DNA of 36,456 bases from Candidatus Gastranaerophilales bacterium (GTDB lineage: Bacteria > Cyanobacteriota > Vampirovibrionia > Gastranaerophilales > Gastranaerophilaceae), in NCBI GenBank assembly GCA_016287985.1, contig JAEEXX010000007.1, forward strand, positions 1 through 36,456. The letters are read 5' to 3'. This document shows positions 8,077 to 15,998 of the stretch, piece by piece. Every line of letters begins with the position of its first letter. The first letter of the stretch is position 1. Under the pieces are notes generated by a model. The model was not told where the DNA came from and ran no database searches. It saw nothing but the letters and a program-made list of their open reading frames with translations. A program made the translations under genes and the position numbers.

Positions 8077-8728
8077 ATGCAATAATCCCTTCTTTTTCAC
8101 TTAATCCCGCAATTTCTCTTAGAGCCTTTACCGAAAAAATTTCACTTTCAAAATGCCCTATATCAAACAGAATTTTATCCGCTTCAATCGCTGTATGGAA
8201 TTTAATATCACCTGTAACAAAAGCATCACAAGGTGTATCTTTAATAAATTCAGCTCCTGAACCTGCGCAAAAAGCGACTTTACTTATGGTTTTTGTATCA
8301 TGGTTATTGACAGTGCGTAACTTTGGAGAAAGATATAAAAGTTTAGCTTTTAAAAATTCAGGGTTTATTTCCTGCTTCAAGTCAACAAGTCGAACAAAAT
8401 CACCATAAGGTTCTCCCACAAATCCCAATTTTTTAAGAAGCAAGTCTGTTGTTCCTCCGTATGCCTTGTCAAAATTCGTGTGAGCACAATACATGTTGAT
8501 GTTTTTATAGCGTAGAGGTACTGTAAATAAAGGATGATGCGATATTATTAAATCACAATCTTTGGAGATTGCCTGTTCGTATATTTCATCTGTTATTGTA
8601 AGAGCAAACAAAACCTTACTAATTTCAGAAAAACCATTATCTATGATCCACCCGCTGCAATCCCATGGTTCTTGTGTATTAAGAGGCGCAAAAGCTTCGA
8701 TTTTTTCAACTATTTCATACTTATTCAA
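8054..8728 (-). CDS. Nif3-like dinuclear metal center protein (DUF34)
   Basis: A 224-residue member of the NIF3/DUF34 family, often named GTP cyclohydrolase 1 type 2, although the true function is unsettled. Metal-ligand motifs are visible: SHHPLF at residues 63-68, AHTNFD near 82-87, and a C-terminal GHFESE near 193, all of which line the dimetal site. The short form lacks the inserted PII-like domain seen in longer homologues. It is cytoplasmic. It sits between coaBC upstream (22-base gap) and the exported unknown protein downstream (overlapping), so the three form one minus-strand unit. Confidence 0.88.
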   Translation of the reverse strand: MNKYEIVEKIEAFAPLNTQEPWDCSGWIIDNGFSEISKVLFALTITDEIYEQAISKDCDLIISHHPLFTVPLRYKNINMYCAHTNFDKAYGGTTDLLLKKLGFVGEPYGDFVRLVDLKQEINPEFLKAKLLYLSPKLRTVNNHDTKTISKVAFCAGSGAEFIKDTPCDAFVTGDIKFHTAIEADKILFDIGHFESEIFSVKALREIAGLSEKEGIIAYEKSPFA

Positions 8729-8750
8729 AACTCTTCTCCGGAACGTTTAA

Positions 8751-9941
8751 TTATGATATATTTACCCCTTCAAAGACTTTCTCCAAAATCTTTTTGGCAA
8801 TATTAATTTTGCTGTCTTTTTTAATATGACTTATATTTAGATTTTTATCAAGTATGTAAACTTCATTATTATCTCCGGAAAATCCGATATCTTTTCTTGA
8901 AATATCATTTGCAATGAGATAATCACAGCCTTTATTTTTAATTTTTATTTTTGCGTTTTCCAACAAATTTTCACTTTCAGCACAAAATCCTACTATCTTT
9001 CCTTTGTGTTCCATTGTGCAGATTTCTTTCAAAATATCAGGATTTTGAGTAAACGTAAGAGTAATTTCATTCTCTCCGTTTTTCTTTATTTTTTGCTCGG
9101 AATAATCTTTTATTCTGTAATCTGCAACTGCAGCTGCCATGATTACACAATCCTGCTTGTTTAATTCGGATTTCACGGCAATTTCCATCTCTATTGCGGA
9201 TTCTGATACGATATTTCTATACGGCTTATCAATAGTGAATGTTGAGACTAATGTGACTTCTGCGCCCATAGAATAAGCACAGTCGGCAAGTGCGATTCCC
9301 ATTTTGCCGGAAGAGCAATTTGTAATATACCGAACGGGGTCAATTTTTTCTTTTGTACCGCCTGCTGTTATTAAAATACGTTTTCTGCTCAGCAGTTTGT
9401 TACCATTAAGAATTTCAGAGGTTTTTTCATAGATTTCATCAGGCTCAGGCATTCTGCCTTTCCCTTCTGTTCCGCAGGCAAGATATCCTGAATTTGGTTC
9501 AAGAACTATATATCCTGCATTTTGGAGTTTTCTAATATTTTCTTGCACAAATGGATTTTCCCACATACCGGTATTCATTGCCGGTACAAATAATATTTTT
9601 CCCTTAAAAGCGCAGGCAATAGATGTCAACAGGTTGTCACAGATTCCATTTGCAATTTTAGAAATAGTGTTGGCTGAAGCAGGTGCAATAACAAAAATAT
9701 CTGCCCAATCACAAAGCGAAATATGTTCCGGTTTGTACTCTTCAATTTCATAATTGTTTATGTAAACTTCATTATCCGAAACGGTTTGCAGTGTTAATTT
9801 TGTAACGAAATTTTCTGCGGAAGGTGTCATAACTACTTTAACTTCAGCACCGTTTTTTTTGTATAAACGAATTAACTGCGGAATCTTATATGCAGCAATT
9901 CCGCCTGTTATCCCTACTAAAATTTTCTTACCCTTAAGCAT
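8751..9941 (-). CDS. coaBC: Bifunctional phosphopantothenoylcysteine decarboxylase / phosphopantothenate-cysteine ligase
   Basis: Catalyses two successive steps of coenzyme A synthesis: ligation of cysteine to 4'-phosphopantothenate, then FMN-dependent decarboxylation. Residues 1 to about 180 form the CoaC flavoprotein: GITGGIAAYK (10-19), catalytic-type His75 in HISL, PAMNTGMW near 120-127 and the Cys156 loop in YLACGTEGKGRM. From about 185 on is CoaB, starting with ITAGGTKEKIDPVRYITN and SSGKMG. Total is about 396 residues, normal. I start at the ATG at 9941 (MLKGKKILVG), because the eight extra residues of the longer frame do not fit the family. It is divergent from the gene at 10047. Confidence 0.95.
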   Translation of the reverse strand: MLKGKKILVGITGGIAAYKIPQLIRLYKKNGAEVKVVMTPSAENFVTKLTLQTVSDNEVYINNYEIEEYKPEHISLCDWADIFVIAPASANTISKIANGICDNLLTSIACAFKGKILFVPAMNTGMWENPFVQENIRKLQNAGYIVLEPNSGYLACGTEGKGRMPEPDEIYEKTSEILNGNKLLSRKRILITAGGTKEKIDPVRYITNCSSGKMGIALADCAYSMGAEVTLVSTFTIDKPYRNIVSESAIEMEIAVKSELNKQDCVIMAAAVADYRIKDYSEQKIKKNGENEITLTFTQNPDILKEICTMEHKGKIVGFCAESENLLENAKIKIKNKGCDYLIANDISRKDIGFSGDNNEVYILDKNLNISHIKKDSKINIAKKILEKVFEGVNIS

Positions 9942-9988
9942 AAAAGTATTATAACCTAAAAACAAAATGTATCAGTTATAAAAATTTC

Positions 9989-10015
9989 TAGACAATATGT
10001 TATTTTCGATATAAT
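9989..10015 (+). promoter_or_regulatory. Possible sigma-70 promoter for the gene at 10047
   Basis: TAGACA (9989-9994) and TATAAT (10010-10015) resemble -35 and -10 boxes. The -10 is perfect but the spacing of 15 is shorter than ideal. An AAGGAAT ribosome site follows before the ATG at 10047. Confidence 0.4.
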
Positions 10016-10046
10016 ATTTAATCACAGGTAGTTTTAAGGAATATAA

Positions 10047-11123
10047 ATGAGCAAAAATACTGAAGATTTAGTAATAGGTATACCAAGGGGTATGTCTTTT
10101 TATGAGTATTATCCTTTTTGGTATGGTTTCTTTTCAAGTTTGGGTTTTAAAATTATTCTTTCCGACCCGACGACAAAACAAACAATGTCAGAAGGTTCTG
10201 CTCTGGTTGTAACGGAAACCTGTCTTCCTATTAAAATTTATTTGGGTCATATTATTAATCTTTTAAATAAAGGTGTTAAAAATATATTTGTCCCTTCATT
10301 GCAATCAATAGCTCCAAAGGTTTATAATTGTTCAAAAATTAGGGGTCTGCCTGATTTAGTTCGTAATGTGATAAAAGGGAAATTTAGAATTATTGAGCCG
10401 ACATTGGATAAATCTGCGAAAAATCAAGGTTTGTATACTTTTTTAAAAGAATCAGTTGCGCCTTTTGGGATAACGAGTTTTGAGGAGATAAAAAAAGCAT
10501 CCAAACAGGGATGGAAGGTATACAACAATTTTCATGTCATGATGCGTTCCGGACTCGGTTATAAAAAAGCTCTGAAGTATGCGCTTGAAGGTAAAGTTTC
10601 TCTTGAATCGGATGAAAATTCGGGAATGATTAACATTGCACTCATTTCTCATGGTTATAACATGTATGACGAACGTGCTTGTATGAAAATAATTAATAAG
10701 CTGGAAAAAATGGGTGCGAATGTGTACACTGCATTGCAATTAACAGATGAACAAATGCAAGAAGGATTGACGTCAATAGGTGTTCATAATTATTGGGCAA
10801 ATAGTGCTGAGATGTCAGGTGCTGCAGGTCATTACTTAAAAGATAATAAAATTGACGGTATTATTACTCTTAATGCTTTCGGTTGCGGACCGGATTCTCT
10901 TATGATAGATAGCATTGTGCGTAAAGAAAAAAGCTACGAAAAACCGATGCTTGCTTTAACTATAGATGAGCATACAGGTGAAGCCGGATTTGTTACAAGG
11001 CTGGAAGCATTTATTGATATGCTTTTCCGTAAAAAACGTTCTGCTATTGTAAATAATATCAACCTTGAAGGAGAATCTTTTATCCCGAAAACAAATGTCT
11101 GTGAACAGGTTTTAAAGAGATAA
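10047..11123 (+). CDS. DUF2229 / CoA-dehydratase-activase-related protein (COG3580-like)
   Basis: A 358-residue protein resembling the DUF2229 part of the large 2-hydroxyacyl-CoA dehydratase activase proteins. The start VIGIPRGMSFYEYYPFWYGF is typical, with VTETCLPIKIYLGH near residue 55-68 and a late AFGCGPDSL (about 276-284). The last motif and the conserved cysteines suggest an Fe-S or thiol site. The ASKHA ATPase domain that is fused to it in many homologues is absent, so the gene is a stand-alone version. Its reaction is unknown; an ATP-driven reductase role is only an analogy. It is divergent from coaBC and followed by 197 bases without a gene. Confidence 0.7.
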   Translation: MSKNTEDLVIGIPRGMSFYEYYPFWYGFFSSLGFKIILSDPTTKQTMSEGSALVVTETCLPIKIYLGHIINLLNKGVKNIFVPSLQSIAPKVYNCSKIRGLPDLVRNVIKGKFRIIEPTLDKSAKNQGLYTFLKESVAPFGITSFEEIKKASKQGWKVYNNFHVMMRSGLGYKKALKYALEGKVSLESDENSGMINIALISHGYNMYDERACMKIINKLEKMGANVYTALQLTDEQMQEGLTSIGVHNYWANSAEMSGAAGHYLKDNKIDGIITLNAFGCGPDSLMIDSIVRKEKSYEKPMLALTIDEHTGEAGFVTRLEAFIDMLFRKKRSAIVNNINLEGESFIPKTNVCEQVLKR

Positions 11124-11320
11124 AGGGGTAAAGTGGTAAATAAAGGAGTAAATAAAAGCCGGTTCCTTATTGTTTCATTACTAATGTTAATGTAAACTTT
11201 TGTAAATTTTAACAAAAATTTTGTCAATTTTGGGGAACAAAAATTGTTCATGTATTTAAGAAGGTAATATTGGTTTAATTATATAAAAAGGTTAGTTGTA
11301 AATATAAGGAGTAATCAATT

Positions 11321-12268
11321 ATGTCAGATGAAATGATGGTACAATCAAGGCCCTCTGTGTTACCCTACGCTTTAGGCGGTGCGGCACTGGGTGCAGCAGG
11401 AGGTGCAGCGTTAACCAAGTGGACAAATTTTAATATTGCTACAAAATATGCGGATAATCCCGGACAAGCAATAGACTATGCTATGGCAGAGATGGTAGAG
11501 CAAACAAATGCTCAAGATAGGTTTGTCCACCAAATGGTAGAAAAAGATAAAGCCGCAGATTCGCCTTGGAAAATTCTGGAAGAGCAAGCAGCAAAGGTAA
11601 AAGAAGCTAATGATGAACTCGGTAAAATTATGCAAGAATCCGGCTGTGCTGATAGAATTACGGATTATCAAAATCGATTGGATGCAATCAAACGGGAGCA
11701 AGACAATGTCTTAGTAGATTTGTTGAGCGGAAATAAAAAGCTAAGCGAAGGTGAAGGCGCAAAAACATTTATTGATACGCTTATAGAATCGACTGATAAG
11801 GATGATAAAAAAGCTGTTGATGAGGCTCTTGCGAGATTTAAAGAAGCATCAAAAGACAAAACTTTTAAAGTCGGTGAAAATGAAGGCGTTGAGTTAGCTA
11901 AAATTACTGATGATAATTTGAAATCCCTAAAAGAATTCAGAGATTTTGTAATGACAGATAAAAGTGTAGTTGAAAGAGCAAAAGAATTGCCCCAATACAA
12001 AGAAATTGCAGAAAAAGCCAAAACAGAAGTCGATGCGCTAAGAACCCTAATAACTTCAAAGAAATCGGACTTCAATTTTGAAAATTATGGAAAAGCATAT
12101 GAAAAATGGAAAGCTGCATATGAAGAAGCAGGGAATAAATTAACTGATGACGTTGTAGCGAAATGTAAGACTCCGAGAATGGGACTTACAATGCTTGCAG
12201 GAGCGGCAGGATTAGCATTAATAGGTGCTTTTATCGGCAAGTTCGCAAATAAGAATAAAGATAAATAA
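11321..12268 (+). CDS. Glycine-zipper / coiled-coil protein of unknown function
   Basis: A 315-residue protein with two small-residue hydrophobic segments, one at each end: ALGGAALGAAGGAAL near residues 17-31 and LAGAAGLALIGAFIG near 293-307. Both have Gly/Ala spacing typical of glycine zippers that insert in or associate with membranes. The roughly 250 residues between are charged and helical (many Lys, Glu, Asp), probably coiled coil. No signal peptide is seen. I recognise no named family; proteins of this style appear in gut Melainabacteria. A good AAGGAG ribosome site precedes the ATG. The gene stands alone, with 197 bases upstream and a strong terminator downstream, so it is its own transcription unit. 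Confidence 0.7.
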   Translation: MSDEMMVQSRPSVLPYALGGAALGAAGGAALTKWTNFNIATKYADNPGQAIDYAMAEMVEQTNAQDRFVHQMVEKDKAADSPWKILEEQAAKVKEANDELGKIMQESGCADRITDYQNRLDAIKREQDNVLVDLLSGNKKLSEGEGAKTFIDTLIESTDKDDKKAVDEALARFKEASKDKTFKVGENEGVELAKITDDNLKSLKEFRDFVMTDKSVVERAKELPQYKEIAEKAKTEVDALRTLITSKKSDFNFENYGKAYEKWKAAYEEAGNKLTDDVVAKCKTPRMGLTMLAGAAGLALIGAFIGKFANKNKDK

Positions 12269-12296
12269 GAGTAATACTCATAAACTAAAGCAAAAG

Positions 12297-12321
12297 GAGC
12301 GGTAAAGTTACCGCTCTTTTT
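12297..12321 (+). terminator. Rho-independent terminator
   Basis: GAGCGGTAA (12297-12305) and TTACCGCTC (12308-12316) form a perfect stem followed by five T residues. It lies 28 bases after the stop of the glycine-zipper gene. Confidence 0.9.
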
Positions 12322-12362
12322 ATATGGTAAATTATCGACTTTAAAAATCAATCTGTTTGTTT

Positions 12363-12387
12363 TACAATTTAGTTGAAAATTTCAACT
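12363..12387. promoter_or_regulatory. Promoter and 17-base palindrome upstream of nifU
   Basis: AGTTGAAA-A-TTTCAACT (12371-12387) is a perfect 8+1+8 dyad, 18 bases before the nifU ATG. A -10-like TACAAT (12363-12368) lies just upstream, so the palindrome would cover the transcription start, the position of a repressor operator. The -35 is not clear. It differs from the cyanobacterial SufR site as I know it (CAAC-N6-GTTG). Confidence 0.5.
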
Positions 12388-12405
12388 ACAGAAGAGGTTA
12401 TTATT

Positions 12406-13233
12406 ATGTGGGAATATTCGGAGAAAGTCTTGGACCACTACAGAAATCCAAGAAATGTCGGAAAAATAGATGATGCAGACTTAATAGGTGAAGCGGGTTC
12501 TTTAGCTTGCGGTGACTCTTTAAAATTATATATAAAACTTGACGGTGATAAAATCAAAGAAGCAAAATTTTTAACATTCGGATGCGGTTCTGCTGTTGCT
12601 TCTTCAAGTATTTTGACAGAAATGATTATAGGAAAAACGCTTGATGAAGTAAGGAAAATTACCAACAAGGACATAGCAGATGAACTCGGAGGGCTTCCTC
12701 AGGAGAAAATGCACTGTTCTGTGATGGGACAGGAAGCATTGGAAGATGCACTCAAAAAATACTATGGCGAAGATGTTGAAATTGGTTTTAGCAAGAGCAA
12801 TGTTGATAAAATCGTTTGCACCTGTTTTAATGTCACAGAAAATCAGATATGGGAAGCTATTAAAATAAACGGCTTAAAAACAGTTGAAGAAGTAACAAAT
12901 TATACAAAAGCCGGAGGAGCATGCGGAAGGTGTAAGGGTGCAATTCAAGATATAATTGATACTTATTACAAAAAGCAGGAATCAGATTCTAAGCTTACTC
13001 CGACTCAAAAAATACTGAGAATAGGAAAAGTTATTGAACAAGAAATTTCTCCGCAGCTTCAAAAAGACGGAGGAGATATTGAACTTATTGACATAGAAGG
13101 AAATACTGTGAAAGTAAAATTAATCGGGGTCTGCTCGTCTTGCAAAAACGCTTCTATGACATTGAAAAACTTTGTAGAATCAGTTTTAAAGGCGAAAGTC
13201 GATTCTAATATAGTGGTTGAACAGGCGGAGTAA
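12406..13233 (+). CDS. nifU: Fe-S cluster scaffold protein NifU (three-domain)
   Basis: Scaffold on which Fe-S clusters are assembled with sulfur from NifS. The 275-residue protein has the full three-domain plan. The IscU-like domain has Cys35, Cys60 and Cys104 (LACGDS, FGCGSA, MHCSVM). The central BFD-like permanent [2Fe-2S] domain has Cys138, Cys140, Cys173 and Cys176 (CTC...CGRC). The C-terminal NFU domain has CSSC at 243-246 after KDGGDIEL. I start at the ATG at 12406, eight bases after AGAGG; an upstream TTG frame at 12373 would run through the palindrome. nifS follows after nine bases. No nitrogenase gene is nearby, so this is probably general Fe-S biogenesis. Confidence 0.96.
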   Translation: MWEYSEKVLDHYRNPRNVGKIDDADLIGEAGSLACGDSLKLYIKLDGDKIKEAKFLTFGCGSAVASSSILTEMIIGKTLDEVRKITNKDIADELGGLPQEKMHCSVMGQEALEDALKKYYGEDVEIGFSKSNVDKIVCTCFNVTENQIWEAIKINGLKTVEEVTNYTKAGGACGRCKGAIQDIIDTYYKKQESDSKLTPTQKILRIGKVIEQEISPQLQKDGGDIELIDIEGNTVKVKLIGVCSSCKNASMTLKNFVESVLKAKVDSNIVVEQAE

Positions 13234-13242
13234 AAGTAATTT

Positions 13243-14427
13243 ATGATATATTTAGACAATAATGCTACAACTCAAGTGGATGATAAGGTTTTAGAAGTTA
13301 TGCTTCCGTATTTAAAATCGGAATATGCCAATCCTTCAAGCATGTACGATTTCGCCAAAAGACCTGCAGAAGCCTTAAAGATTGCAAGGGAACAGGTAAG
13401 AGATTTTTATGGTGCAGGTGATGTAAAAGAAATCTTTTTCACTTCTTGCGGCTCAGAATCTGCAAATATGGCAATTAAAGGGACGTTGAATTGTCACAGA
13501 GAGAAAAAACATATTATAACAACCAAGTTGGAACATCCTTGCGTCTTGAATACTTATAAATTCTTTGAAAATCAGGGGTATGAGGTTGATTATATTTCCG
13601 TAAATTCGCAGGGTGAATTGGATTTGGAAGAATTAAAAGAAAAAATCCGTAAAGATACGGCACTGGTTTCTGTAATGTGGGCAAATAATGAAGTCGGAGT
13701 CGTAAATCCTGTTGAGGAAATTGCTGAGATTATTAAGTCAAAATCGCCTGAAACAATATTCTATGTGGATGGCGTGCAAGCAGCAGGTAAAATCCCGATG
13801 ATAGTAAAAGATACGCAAATTGATATGGTTGGGATTTCAGGACACAAATTTCATGCACCAAAAGGCGTAGGTGCTTTATATGTAAATAAAAAGTGTCGAT
13901 TAACTCCGCTTATAAACGGGGGACATCAGGAAAGAGGACTTAGAGCCGGAACAGAAAATGTTCCTTATATCGCGGGAATGGGAAAAGCTGCTGAACTTGC
14001 GAAGGAATCTCTTACTTATGAAGGAACAGAAGTTAAACGTTTGAGAGATAAACTTGAAATAGGTATTTTAAAAAACGTATTTAATGCAAGACTAAATTCA
14101 TCCGCTTTAAATAGAGTGCCAAATACAACAAATATTGGTTTTGAATACGTGGAAGGTGAGCTTATTCTTCTTCATCTGAGCGATTTTGGTATTTGTGCAA
14201 GCTCAGGCAGTGCTTGCACATCCGGTTCTCTTGAGCCCAGCCATGTTTTAAGAGCTATGGGCATTCCGTTTACAGCACTCCATGGCTCAATCAGATTTTC
14301 TCTATCCAGATTTACCCAAGAAAAAGATATTGATTTTGTCATAGAAAAGATGCCTGCTATAATGGATAAGTTAACGAAAATTTCACCATTTCAGGATGAA
14401 TTAAAAAAATTAAAATCACTAAAGTAG
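13243..14427 (+). CDS. nifS: Cysteine desulfurase NifS
   Basis: PLP enzyme that takes sulfur from cysteine to give alanine and a persulfide that feeds NifU. The 394-residue protein starts MIYLDNNATT. The PLP-binding lysine is Lys202 in SGHKFHAPKG. The persulfide-carrying Cys325 lies in SGSACTSGS, followed by LEPSHVLRAMG. These positions match the classical NifS numbering as I know it. The loop around the active cysteine is the group I form. It is co-transcribed with nifU (nine-base gap) and is followed after 12 bases by a MscS channel gene. Confidence 0.95.
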   Translation: MIYLDNNATTQVDDKVLEVMLPYLKSEYANPSSMYDFAKRPAEALKIAREQVRDFYGAGDVKEIFFTSCGSESANMAIKGTLNCHREKKHIITTKLEHPCVLNTYKFFENQGYEVDYISVNSQGELDLEELKEKIRKDTALVSVMWANNEVGVVNPVEEIAEIIKSKSPETIFYVDGVQAAGKIPMIVKDTQIDMVGISGHKFHAPKGVGALYVNKKCRLTPLINGGHQERGLRAGTENVPYIAGMGKAAELAKESLTYEGTEVKRLRDKLEIGILKNVFNARLNSSALNRVPNTTNIGFEYVEGELILLHLSDFGICASSGSACTSGSLEPSHVLRAMGIPFTALHGSIRFSLSRFTQEKDIDFVIEKMPAIMDKLTKISPFQDELKKLKSLK

Positions 14428-14439
14428 AAGGAAACATAA

Positions 14440-15327
14440 ATGGAAAATATAGAGTTAAACGTAAGTTTTATGATAAAGTTCATTGAAAGTATCGGTAAAT
14501 TTTTTATAAATCATTCCGGCTTCATTTTTGGAGTTTTGATTAATTTGGGAGTAATTTACCTGATATGCAAGGGTATTGATATGTTTAGTCACAAAGTGGA
14601 AGCCAAATTGAGGCAGAAAAATTCCGATTCGCCACTTTTAAATTTAATGCCTATTCTGTCAAAAATGATTAAATTCATTATAATATTTATGTTACTTGCA
14701 AATTTTTTGCAGAGCTTCGGTTATAATGTTGCATCTCTTATAGCCGGTTTTGGTATCACAGGTTTGGCAGTAGGTTTTGCAGCTAAAGAAACTATAAGTA
14801 ATATATTTGGTTCTGTATCATTACTGGCGGATAAGGTTTATAAAGTAGGAGAATATATTTCTTTTAACGGTTATGAAGGAACTGTTGAAAGAATCAATTT
14901 ACGTTCAACTACAATAAGGACGCTAACCGGTTTTCCTGTTAATATCCCAAATAATGTTTTAGCTAATGAAGAAATTACAAACATTTCGCAAGTTAATAAA
15001 CGCCGAATCGATTTGTCAATTGATATCGAATATGGAACTCCGAATGAGAAAATTGACAGAGCTGTTGAAATATTGAAAGAAATTTCAGAAACCGACGATA
15101 AAATTTTAGACGGTGCAATTGCTTTTATTGATAATCTTGCGCCAAGTTCAATTGTAGTCCGGCTGTTTGCACAAACTCATGTGATAAATTATTATGAATA
15201 TCTACAATACAGAGGACAGATAATAAGAAAAATTATACATAAATTCAGAGAAGAAGGAATCAATTTTGCATTCCCTTCCACAAGTGTTTATATAGAAAAA
15301 ACAGGAGAGGGTAAGTTAAATGATTAG
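14440..15327 (+). CDS. mscS: Small-conductance mechanosensitive channel (MscS family)
   Basis: A 295-residue inner-membrane channel that opens under membrane tension to release solutes on osmotic downshock. Membrane spans lie near residues 24-46 and 70-90, followed by the glycine/alanine pore helix TM3 (AGFGITGLAVGFAAKETISN, about 100-120), then the beta domain (YKVGEYISFNGYEGTVERI and PNNVLANEEITN). The C-terminal alpha/beta vestibule follows. An AGAAGGAA ribosome site precedes the ATG. It overlaps the next small gene by eight bases. Confidence 0.92.
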   Translation: MENIELNVSFMIKFIESIGKFFINHSGFIFGVLINLGVIYLICKGIDMFSHKVEAKLRQKNSDSPLLNLMPILSKMIKFIIIFMLLANFLQSFGYNVASLIAGFGITGLAVGFAAKETISNIFGSVSLLADKVYKVGEYISFNGYEGTVERINLRSTTIRTLTGFPVNIPNNVLANEEITNISQVNKRRIDLSIDIEYGTPNEKIDRAVEILKEISETDDKILDGAIAFIDNLAPSSIVVRLFAQTHVINYYEYLQYRGQIIRKIIHKFREEGINFAFPSTSVYIEKTGEGKLND

Positions 15328-15517
15328 ATTATTAGTTATTATTGCATTGGCATTTGCGGCATTTTGGTGCTATAACAACATCAATTTTTCAAATGTTGCA
15401 AAGGATGCTCAATCGTCAATAAGAAATGAAAAAACAATAAAAGCCGTAAGAGAAAAAAGACAATTTGCTAAGGATGATGCTCAATCTGTAATGGATAACG
15501 GTTATTCTAAAGAATGA
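15320..15517 (+). CDS. Small membrane-anchored protein of unknown function
   Basis: A 65-residue protein with one N-terminal hydrophobic segment (LLVIIALAFAAFWCY, about residues 4-18) and a charged, helical remainder rich in Lys, Arg, Asp and Glu. No family is recognised. It overlaps mscS by eight bases at its start and the rlmH ATG by four at its end (ATGA), a strong sign that it is translated as part of the operon. An AGGAGAGG ribosome site inside mscS supports the start. Confidence 0.65.
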   Translation: MIRLLVIIALAFAAFWCYNNINFSNVAKDAQSSIRNEKTIKAVREKRQFAKDDAQSVMDNGYSKE

Positions 15518-15984
15518 AAATTAAGATTATTGCACTTGGAAAAATCAAAGAACAGTTTCTTCGTGATGGAATAAATGAGTTTTTAAAGCGACTTACTCCA
15601 TATTGTTCTGTTGAGATAATTGAACTTCCCCCTATTGAAATTAAAGATGAAAATTTAATTTCAAAAGTATTGGATGAAGAAGGGCAAATGATTTTGTCCC
15701 ATATTAAGCCGGATTCTTACGTAATAACTCTTGAGATACAAGGGAAGCAGTTGTCTTCAGAAGAGTTCGCTTCAAAAATAAATGAAATCAATGTGTCGGG
15801 GGTAAATGATCTGGTCTTTGTAATAGGTTCTTCTTGCGGACTCTCTTCGATTGTTTCTCAAAGAGCTGATTTCAAACTCAGTATTTCCAAGATGACCTTT
15901 TTGCATCAATTTGCAAGGTTATTAATTATAGAACAAATTTATAGAGCATTCAAAATTTTAAAGGGTGAAACTTACCACAAATAA
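15514..15984 (+). CDS. rlmH: 23S rRNA (pseudouridine-1915 N3) methyltransferase RlmH
   Basis: SPOUT-class methyltransferase that modifies pseudouridine 1915 in helix 69 of the large ribosomal subunit with S-adenosylmethionine. The 156-residue length matches the family. Typical blocks are MKIKIIALGKIK at the start, LEIQGKQLSSEEFA, FVIGSSCGLS (SAM-binding knot loop) and the C-terminal HQFARLLIIEQIYRAFKI with GETYHK. It ends the nifU-nifS-mscS run through a four-base overlap with the small membrane protein, and converges on manC after only 14 bases. Confidence 0.95.
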   Translation: MKIKIIALGKIKEQFLRDGINEFLKRLTPYCSVEIIELPPIEIKDENLISKVLDEEGQMILSHIKPDSYVITLEIQGKQLSSEEFASKINEINVSGVNDLVFVIGSSCGLSSIVSQRADFKLSISKMTFLHQFARLLIIEQIYRAFKILKGETYHK

Positions 15985-15998
15985 AGACATGTCAGATT

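Noticed and set aside
11225-11250. GAACAA-AAA-TTGTTC dyad upstream of the glycine-zipper gene as an operator
   Set aside because: It is short, in a very AT-rich stretch and has no other support; too likely by chance to list as a feature.
11668-12075. 135-codon minus-strand frame inside the glycine-zipper gene
   Set aside because: Ser/Leu-rich antisense shadow of a Lys/Glu-rich coding region.
12373-12405. TTG start for nifU at 12373
   Set aside because: It would translate through the palindrome and adds 11 residues not found in NifU; the ATG at 12406 has a proper ribosome site.
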